The notes under the pieces are model-generated. The model was not told the origin of the DNA. It searched no databases and saw nothing but the letters and a program-made list of their open reading frames with translations. A DNA stretch of 64,000 bases from Ulvibacterium marinum (GTDB lineage: Bacteria; Bacteroidota; Bacteroidia; Flavobacteriales; Flavobacteriaceae): NCBI RefSeq assembly GCF_003626755.1, contig NZ_RBCJ01000003.1, forward strand, positions 1,121,859 through 1,185,858, written 5' to 3'. Shown piece after piece: positions 61,596 through 64,000 of the stretch (its first letter is position 1; every line of letters begins with the position of its first letter). Made by a program: the position numbers and the translations under genes.

Positions 61596-63134
61596 ATGAC
61601 CAAAAGAACATTATTTATAGCCTTTGTAGTCTCCCTTGGAGGATTTCTGTTTGGTTTTGACGCAGGCATTATCTCTGGGGTAATGTCCTATGCCGGTCCC
61701 GAATTTGATTTGAATGATGCCCAGACCGGTTGGGCCGTAAGTTCACCTTCTTTTTCCGCAATGATTGCGATGCTGATTTCCGGCAGATTGAGTGACATAG
61801 TCGGACGGAAAAAAATATTGATTATTGTTGCATTTTTATATGCTGTTTCGGCACTTTTTTCTGCCTATGCAACATCCTACGAAATGCTCTATATTGCCCG
61901 TATGGTAGGTGGCTTGGCATTTGGGGCGGCGCTCATATTGGCACCTACTTATATTGCCGAGATTTCCAATGCTGAGAATCGCGGAAAATTGGTTTCCATT
62001 CAACAACTTAATATTGTACTAGGCTTTTTTGCAGCATTCTTAAGCAATTATTACTTCAATAAGATATATAGCTCAGGGGATTCATTTCTTACAGAGGATA
62101 CCGTTTGGCGATGGATGTTGGGTGTTGAGTTGGTGCCTGCCCTGCTCTATTTTTTGTTTATGTTTTTCGTTCCTAGGAGTCCTCGTTGGTTATATATGAG
62201 AGGTAAGGTTGTAGATGCCAATCAAGTTTTAAAGCAGTTACACGGTCATGACAATGCAAAGGAAGAGATTGCCTCGATCGAAAAAAACATTCGTGAGCAA
62301 AAGGATACCACCAAAGTATCAATAGGTGAATTGGTGAAGCCTGCCCTGCGATTTATTTTTATGGTTGGCCTGGCTATAGGAATTCTTCAACAAATCACAG
62401 GTATAAATGCCATATACTTTTATGCCACATCGATTTTTAAGCAAACGGGCATCGGCACGGATGCAGCCTTTACCTCAGGAGTTTTTCTGAGTTTTACGAC
62501 CGTAGTTTTTACCATTGTGGCCATGTTTCTGATCGATAAACTCGGAAGACGGCCTTTGCTTCTTTTTGGTATGGTGGGTATCGCGATCAGCATGCTCTTG
62601 TGTGCTTACGGATTCAACAATGCCACCTACGAACTTAAGTCTGCAGAAATCGAACAGTTGGAAAATTTGGACAAAGATGCTTTGGCTCAATTTGCGAATA
62701 AGAAATTCGATAATGATGTTGATTTCAAAAATGCTATGAAATCAGCTTTGGGAACCCAAGTATATGCAAAAAATGAAGGGACCTTAATCGAGGCGGCTAC
62801 CGAAATGAATGCTACCCTGATTTTAATCGGGATTTTGGGTTTTATCGCCTGTTTCGCTTTTTCCCTAGGCCCAGTAATGTGGGTTCTGTTATCGGAAATG
62901 TATCCTAACAAGTATCGAGGATTGGCCATTGGTGTCATCGGTTTCGTAAATAGTTTTGCCAGTTGGTTGGTACAGCAAGTGTTTCCTTGGGAACTATCCA
63001 ATTTAGGCAATGCCATGAGCTTTTTTATTTTTGGAATAATCGCGGTAATCGGATTTTTCGTCCTGTTTAGAATATTGCCTGAAACCAAGGGAAAGTCTTT
63101 GGAACAGTTGGAAAAGGAATTAATTGGACGATGA
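61596..63134 (+). CDS. MFS sugar porter (sugar:H+ symporter-like)
   Basis: 512 residues, twelve membrane segments. Sugar-porter signatures: GFLFGFDAGIISGVM, GRLSDIVGRKK, PRSPRWLYMRGK (PESPRWL-type), the QQITGINAIYFYA helix 7 and the C-terminal PETKGKSLEQLEKEL. A periplasmic insert of about 65 residues follows helix 9 (around 345-410), usual for Bacteroidota members. It overlaps the GH43 gene by four bases (ATGA), so it probably imports the monosaccharide or short oligosaccharide made by that enzyme, such as xylose or arabinose. Confidence 0.92.
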   Translation: MTKRTLFIAFVVSLGGFLFGFDAGIISGVMSYAGPEFDLNDAQTGWAVSSPSFSAMIAMLISGRLSDIVGRKKILIIVAFLYAVSALFSAYATSYEMLYIARMVGGLAFGAALILAPTYIAEISNAENRGKLVSIQQLNIVLGFFAAFLSNYYFNKIYSSGDSFLTEDTVWRWMLGVELVPALLYFLFMFFVPRSPRWLYMRGKVVDANQVLKQLHGHDNAKEEIASIEKNIREQKDTTKVSIGELVKPALRFIFMVGLAIGILQQITGINAIYFYATSIFKQTGIGTDAAFTSGVFLSFTTVVFTIVAMFLIDKLGRRPLLLFGMVGIAISMLLCAYGFNNATYELKSAEIEQLENLDKDALAQFANKKFDNDVDFKNAMKSALGTQVYAKNEGTLIEAATEMNATLILIGILGFIACFAFSLGPVMWVLLSEMYPNKYRGLAIGVIGFVNSFASWLVQQVFPWELSNLGNAMSFFIFGIIAVIGFFVLFRILPETKGKSLEQLEKELIGR

Positions 63135-64000
63135 GCCATATACAAAATCCGATATTGCGTGGATTCAATCCCGATCCATCCATTTGTAGGGTCGGGGAGA
63201 ATTACTACATTGCTACATCAACCTTTGAATGGTTTCCGGGAGTACAGATCCACCATTCCAGAGACCTTAAAAATTGGAAGCTGATCGCCCGACCGTTGAA
63301 TCGTCTTTCTCAGTTGGATATGAGGGGTAATCCGGATTCCTGTGGTGTATGGGCGCCATGCCTCTCCTATGATAAGGGTACTTTTTATTTGGTGTACACC
63401 AATGTACGGTCTTTTGATGGTGTCTGGAAAGATACCCCCAACTATTTGGTAACCACAAAAGATGTTAGAGGTAGCTGGAGCGAACCAATTTATTTGTCTT
63501 CACGGGGTTTTGACGGCTCGCTCTTTCATGATGCCGATGGAAAGAAATGGTTTCTCAACATGTTGGTCGATCATCGTAATGGTAAATTTTTTGGAGGTAT
63601 AGAAATACAGGAATATGACACGGCCGACCAAAAGTTGGTAGGTAAAGTACATTACCTTACCGAGGGTACGTCGTTAGGTCTTTCCGAGGGCCCCCACCTG
63701 TACAGAGAAAATGGACACTATTATCTGGTACTTGCAGAAGGGGGTACGGAGTATGGTCATGCCATGAGCATTGGACGTAGTAGAGCAATTTTTGGCCCTT
63801 ATGAATTTCACCCTGAAAACCCTTTTATATCTGCAGCGGCTAAAAAGAACCACGCTCTACAGAAGTCTGGGCATGGTGATTTGGTCCAGACCCAAAATGG
63901 TGATTGGTATGTTGTTTTTTTAGTAGGGCGGCCTTTGACAACCCATGGCAATTGTACTTTGGGACGGGAAACGGCCCTAGAGGAAGTTATCTGGAAAGAG
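63131..64000 (+). CDS. GH43 glycoside hydrolase (beta-xylosidase/arabinofuranosidase-like), 5' part
   Basis: 290 residues open to the window end; full members have about 530, with a C-terminal beta-sandwich. Catalytic residues fit GH43: base D15 in FNPDPS, pKa-tuning D128 in GFDGSLFHD, acid E186 in SEGPHL. ATSTFEWFPGVQIHHSRDL and WAPCLSYDKGTFYLVYT complete the five-bladed propeller start. No signal peptide, so it should be cytosolic and act on imported oligosaccharides, in line with its four-base overlap with the MFS porter gene. The stop codon is outside the window. Confidence 0.93.
   Translation, partial: MSHIQNPILRGFNPDPSICRVGENYYIATSTFEWFPGVQIHHSRDLKNWKLIARPLNRLSQLDMRGNPDSCGVWAPCLSYDKGTFYLVYTNVRSFDGVWKDTPNYLVTTKDVRGSWSEPIYLSSRGFDGSLFHDADGKKWFLNMLVDHRNGKFFGGIEIQEYDTADQKLVGKVHYLTEGTSLGLSEGPHLYRENGHYYLVLAEGGTEYGHAMSIGRSRAIFGPYEFHPENPFISAAAKKNHALQKSGHGDLVQTQNGDWYVVFLVGRPLTTHGNCTLGRETALEEVIWKE

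Noticed and set aside
1-64000. tRNA, rRNA, CRISPR array or transposase
   Set aside because: None recognised: no cloverleaf-type sequence in the gaps, no regular spacer-repeat array, and no transposase or integrase among the proteins.

Overview
The window looks like a chromosomal segment of a marine member of the Flavobacteriaceae (Bacteroidota). The reasons are a SusC/SusD pair with FecR and an ECF sigma factor, a C-terminal type IX secretion sorting domain, PD40/TolB-like and CBM9/DUF5916 surface proteins, the absence of Shine-Dalgarno sequences, and promoters of the Bacteroidota -7 type (TAnnTTTG). Genus and species cannot be fixed from the sequence alone. I see no rRNA, tRNA, CRISPR array or complete insertion sequence.

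Layout. 1-2.7 kb: the end of a DUF1553 gene and a Tat-exported DUF1501 protein. 2.9-7.3 kb: a signalling cluster of lone receiver, H-NOX heme sensor, PAS histidine kinase, Hpt protein and LytTR response regulator. 7.4-10.3 kb: a 36-residue hydrophobic ORF and a secreted DUF4114 protein. 10.3-15.1 kb: an accessory stretch with a repeat-flanked DUF559 ORF, a CPBP protease and AT-rich hypothetical genes, one HEPN-like. 15.2-29.2 kb: an exopolysaccharide-type locus (PgaA-like porin, STAS protein, flippase, GT4, methyltransferase, membrane-anchored glycosidase, Ig-like lipoprotein, large GT-C-like membrane protein, and a receiver-glycosyltransferase fusion). 29.4-33.6 kb: a TolC/MacB-type permease/HlyD exporter set without its ATPase, flanked by a duplicated gene 3' end. 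34-38.9 kb: enolase-superfamily enzyme, DUF808 protein, membrane AraC regulator with a cysteine-rich N-terminus, and a DJ-1/PfpI protein. 38.9-52.4 kb: envelope proteins (PD40 lipoproteins, esterase, CBM9/DUF5916 protein, beta-lactamase-fold hydrolase, DUF5009) and a truncated GH78 gene. 52.5-64 kb: an orphan receiver, SusCD-FecR-ECF, bestrophin, sugar MFS and a GH43 gene cut by the window end.

Main result. Six promoters between 2.8 and 28 kb carry one 69-nt module: two 12-nt direct repeats (consensus CRTTCGTCTACA, then CATCCRYC plus four variable bases) exactly 21 bp apart, followed by exactly 28 nt and a nAnnTTT(G/A) -7 box. They lie ahead of the receiver gene of the H-NOX cluster, the small ORF, the DUF4114 gene, the STAS/flippase operon, the GT4 gene and the receiver-GT2 fusion. 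Direct repeats two helical turns apart suit a LytTR regulator, and a LytTR regulator is encoded in the cluster. I infer a regulon in which a predicted nitric-oxide-sensing phosphorelay switches on a surface polysaccharide/secreted-protein programme, and in which one glycosyltransferase carries its own receiver domain. The repeats and spacings are seen directly; the link to NO and to this LytTR protein is inference.
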